A stretch of 64,000 bases of DNA from Acidilobaceae archaeon. Its GTDB lineage: Archaea > Thermoproteota > Thermoprotei_A > Sulfolobales > Acidilobaceae. Where the stretch lies: the NCBI GenBank assembly GCA_027037535.1, contig JALVZQ010000007.1, positions 248,001-312,000 of the forward strand. The letters are read 5' to 3'. The translations under genes were made by a program, and so were the position numbers. Below the pieces are notes generated by a model, which saw only the letters and a program-made list of their open reading frames with translations, was not told the origin of the DNA and ran no database searches. The stretch's first letter is position 1. Each line of letters opens with the position of its first letter. Positions 61,942 to 64,000 of this stretch are shown here, piece by piece.

Positions 61942-62901
61942 TCAACTATGATTCCTTAGCGTCGAAAAATATCTTCTAACCATGGGCCCGGCCGGCGATT
62001 TTCTCAGCCTCCTAGTTATACGGCAGAAACTACATTCTCCCCCTAGACTCAATAATCCACAATGCCTGCAGGATCGAGCTTCAACGATCTTCGGATAGTT
62101 TGAGCCCTTTCTCGCTAGCATTTTTACGTATTGTATTTTGATGCTTGGAAACTTTTCTTCTAGCTTGTTAAGGAACTCCTTAATTGTGAAGTCAAGCGAA
62201 TCAAGCCTAGCGTGAGGACACTCCTCATGGTAATAGGGAAGTTCTCGAAGCAGAGAATAGAGGAACGATTCCTTCTCGTACACAGTATAAAGTGGTTTTA
62301 TTTTGCGAACTGCAAGATTATCAATAGACTCAGAGACAGGAACAAGTTTTCCGATGTTCTCCAAGTTCTGGAATAGGAACTCCTTAAGTGCATAGGAACC
62401 GATATCATCCGCGTTGTGCCCGGTCGCAACACTATCAGCTCCCAGCTCTATACCTGCGGCATTCATAACGTATCGCTTAACAATGCCGCAGACACTGCAA
62501 GCTCTCCTTCTCAGTCTCAGAGCCATTTCTGGTATACTGTATCCGAGCATTTCTTTTACATCGAAAATTACAAGTTCCAGACCTAGTCTGTGGGCTAACC
62601 GGACAGAGGCCTCCCTACTCTTCCTACTATACTCGGATATGCCTAGATCAATATGAAGAAGGATCAGTTCAAAACCTATCCGATCCCTTAAACGGTCAAG
62701 TACACCGGCTAAGGTAGCGCTATCCTTTCCACCGCTAATAGCGGCGATTACTCTATCTCTCTTCCCAATCATTTTATACTCTTTTATCGATCGTTCAATT
62801 TTTCTCTCGACAAACTCGATGAAGTGCTCGGCACAAAACCTCCTCCTCGCATATCGCAGATCAACGACAGCTGGTTTTCCACATATACTGCATTTAGCCA
62901 C
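61942..62901 (-). CDS. ttuA: tRNA 2-thiolation enzyme (TtuA/Ncs6 type)
   Basis: The 319-residue protein has an N-terminal zinc finger (CSICGK...FCAEH), the PP-loop SGGKDS (56-61), central cysteines near 135-140 (ACSVCG) and a C-terminal zinc finger (CRHCGLLSLGGECSFC). This is the TtuA/Ncs6/CtuA layout, which thiolates U54 or wobble U34 in tRNA using a sulfur carrier and, in archaea, an iron-sulfur cluster. The GTG start lies inside the GGTGGC encoding the terminal Gly-Gly of the carrier, with an 8-base overlap. The carrier gene directly upstream supports the call. Confidence 0.92.
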   Translation of the reverse strand: MAKCSICGKPAVVDLRYARRRFCAEHFIEFVERKIERSIKEYKMIGKRDRVIAAISGGKDSATLAGVLDRLRDRIGFELILLHIDLGISEYSRKSREASVRLAHRLGLELVIFDVKEMLGYSIPEMALRLRRRACSVCGIVKRYVMNAAGIELGADSVATGHNADDIGSYALKEFLFQNLENIGKLVPVSESIDNLAVRKIKPLYTVYEKESFLYSLLRELPYYHEECPHARLDSLDFTIKEFLNKLEEKFPSIKIQYVKMLARKGSNYPKIVEARSCRHCGLLSLGGECSFCRITRRLRKSPAGPMVRRYFSTLRNHS

Positions 62902-63088
62902 CGCTTAGCACCCTAACAAGTACAACCTCCTCATCATCCTTTACCCTCCGGGATTCCACTACAGGCTTACCGTTAACAAGCGCAACATATGCTTCCCTAC
63001 TATATCCAAGCTCCCTGAAGATATCCTCTACTCTCTCAGCCTCTACGTCCAGTATCTTTCCTTCCGGCAGTACACGTACCTTTACCAT
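62894..63088 (-). CDS. ttuB: Ubiquitin-like sulfur carrier (TtuB type)
   Basis: The 64-residue beta-grasp protein (KVRVLPEGKILDVEAER, then VALVNGKPVV) ends in the exact Gly-Gly tail, VRVLSGG. The tail is adenylated and thiocarboxylated to donate sulfur. Coupling to ttuA indicates tRNA thiolation; some archaeal relatives also tag proteins (SAMP), and a JAMM protease is encoded at 27398. The ATG has GGTG 7 bases upstream. Confidence 0.9.
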   Translation of the reverse strand: MVKVRVLPEGKILDVEAERVEDIFRELGYSREAYVALVNGKPVVESRRVKDDEEVVLVRVLSGG

Positions 63089-63090
63089 AA

Positions 63091-63411
63091 CTAGACACCG
63101 GGCTCAACCATCTCAACCAATAGTATCTTCCCGGGAAGACTACCGTCGTGTTTAGAATTCTCAGCCTCAAGCCAGTCCTGCAATCCATTGTACGGTGTGA
63201 ATTCAACTAATCTCTTGAGCTCCTCCACAGAGGGTTTTTCCACTAGATCTTTTACTACTGCATATATCCATTTTGCCTGCTCCTCGTTCCATATCATGAG
63301 CCTCGTTCCAGGCTCTAACCCTATCCAGGAATAAAACGCCAGCTTCCCCTTATCAGCCAGCAGTCTTATTTGCTCCTCATTCAACCCCCTATATATTATT
63401 GGTTGAGGCAA
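63091..63411 (-). CDS. Hypothetical protein in the ttuB-ttuA operon
   Basis: The 106-residue protein has a mixed alpha/beta fold with several aromatic residues (IYRGLNEEQ, YSWIGLEPGTRLMIWNEEQ). It ends 2 bases before ttuB and starts at TTG after GAGG. I recognise no family, though the size could suit a small RNA-binding domain of ASCH/PUA type. It may serve thiolation or simply share the transcript. Function unknown. Confidence 0.62.
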   Translation of the reverse strand: MPQPIIYRGLNEEQIRLLADKGKLAFYSWIGLEPGTRLMIWNEEQAKWIYAVVKDLVEKPSVEELKRLVEFTPYNGLQDWLEAENSKHDGSLPGKILLVEMVEPGV

Positions 63412-63487
63412 CTGTCCTCACTCTCCTAGAATAAACTATACTACACGATGTATAATCTTTATGCAAGTATTCCTCATAACATTGCCC

Positions 63488-63589
63488 ATGATAAGGGATA
63501 ATTTAAAGCCTCCTCTACTTCAACAACGGAGTAGGAGACTGGGAGTCCGGCAAATGAGATACGTAACAAGATTAGAGAGGGGTAAATGA
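63488..63589 (+). CDS. Candidate 33-residue arginine-rich leader ORF
   Basis: ATG 63488 opens a 33-codon frame rich in Arg and Leu (LLQQRSRRLGVRQMRYVTRL), stopping at 63589, 3 bases before the potassium channel GTG. A TATA-like element at 63451-63463 would place the start at or near the transcript's first base, as in leaderless archaeal genes. No ribosome site is seen. It could be a leader peptide or chance; there is little else to support it. Confidence 0.3.
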   Translation: MIRDNLKPPLLQQRSRRLGVRQMRYVTRLERGK

Positions 63590-63592
63590 ATA

Positions 63593-64000
63593 GTGCCTGT
63601 GGTCATAGCCTATAGGTTGCTGAGGGTAATAAGGAGGCTTGCTGTATCTAAGATAAAATTTCTCCTCTTATTCTTCATGGTAGCATGGCTTACGAGCGCC
63701 GGGTTGTTCTATTGGAGCGAGCACATTCTAGCGGGAAGGAGTGATGTAGACTGGGCGACAAGCCTATACTGGGCACTTATAACAATGGCTACTGTAGGAT
63801 ATGGAGACATAGTTCCTTCTCGAGGAATAGGATGGGCGGTGGCAGCGATTGCTGCCGTCTTCGGTATAAGCGTGTATACACTCTTTATTTCGACAATTGC
63901 AGATAGATTCTTGGAGGCTACGGTGAAGGCAAGCATGGGTCTAGGAAGACTAGTGGGCAAGGATATAGTTGTCATCGGAGAGGGACCAATATGCGAAGAA
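63593..64000 (+). CDS. Potassium channel, two-helix type with RCK domain (partial)
   Basis: The 136 visible codons begin at GTG 63593 (GGGGT lies about 9 bases upstream) and run past the window. There are two membrane helices with the selectivity filter TVGYGD between them, in ALITMATVGYGDIVP. The following KDIVVIGEG is the start of a Rossmann-like RCK/TrkA-N domain. This is the layout of MthK-type channels, opened by calcium or nucleotides at the RCK domain. The 3' end is missing. Confidence 0.88.
   Translation, partial: MPVVIAYRLLRVIRRLAVSKIKFLLLFFMVAWLTSAGLFYWSEHILAGRSDVDWATSLYWALITMATVGYGDIVPSRGIGWAVAAIAAVFGISVYTLFISTIADRFLEATVKASMGLGRLVGKDIVVIGEGPICEE

Noticed and set aside
1-64000. CRISPR arrays or insertion sequences
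   Set aside because: No regularly spaced repeats or transposase frames were seen.

Overview
The window looks like chromosome from a hyperthermophilic crenarchaeon (Thermoproteota), probably Desulfurococcales-like. The evidence is an Aeropyrum-like isocitrate dehydrogenase, aIF5A, a TtuA/TtuB tRNA thiolation pair, archaeal class III pilins, heme synthesis by the siroheme (Ahb) route, many AGA/AGG/ATA codons, GGTG- or GGAGG-type ribosome sites, and frequent GTG and TTG starts. The genus is not resolved. No CRISPR array, rRNA or complete insertion sequence was seen.

Layout. 0-6 kb: end of a membrane methyltransferase, then hydantoinase subunits HyuB/HyuA divergent from a two-gene sodium:solute symporter. 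6-11 kb: an HTH regulator, a candidate structured RNA, a TauE/SafE exporter pair, a rubrerythrin-VIT1 metal transporter and a large PAPS-reductase-like iron-sulfur protein. 11-25 kb: a CoA-transferase, a type IV pilus operon (two pilins, TadC-like membrane protein, intein-containing secretion ATPase) and, divergently, a giant surface protein of about 1,900 residues. 25-41 kb: housekeeping and accessory genes (MtnA, a JAMM protease, phosphoesterases, glyoxylate reductase, HAD phosphatase, isocitrate dehydrogenase, site-2 protease, sugar kinase, PHP phosphoesterase, GIY-YIG nuclease, isochorismatase-like hydrolase, Nnr, a flippase).

41-52.7 kb: a nearly complete heme locus. hemA-hemB-hemL-hemC-cobA-hemD make uroporphyrinogen III and precorrin-2. 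A precorrin-2 dehydrogenase, a fused AhbA-AhbB siroheme decarboxylase, and the radical SAM enzymes AhbC and AhbD complete heme b. The one step with no obvious gene, iron insertion, may be filled by a 197-residue protein encoded on the opposite strand inside the cluster, which has features of a CbiX/SirB-type chelatase. The cluster is bracketed by two AT-rich, glycan-type genes (flippase and FkbM methyltransferase).

53-57 kb is AT-rich and accessory. It holds a diiron metallo-beta-lactamase-fold protein with an unknown partner, a small membrane protein, long non-coding stretches and a decayed reading frame that runs antisense into tRNA-Arg(CCU). That frame has the layout of the N-terminal fragment, int(N), left by an SSV-type integrase, so a virus or plasmid probably once integrated here. 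57-64 kb: a purine permease, an ABC exporter, aIF5A, the TtuB/TtuA operon and the start of a potassium channel.

A feature that gene annotation does not explain is patchy amino/keto strand composition. Most genes here have A/C-rich coding strands. The CoA-transferase, the first part of the sugar kinase and about 250 nt directly after the intein are reversed, and the switches fall inside genes.
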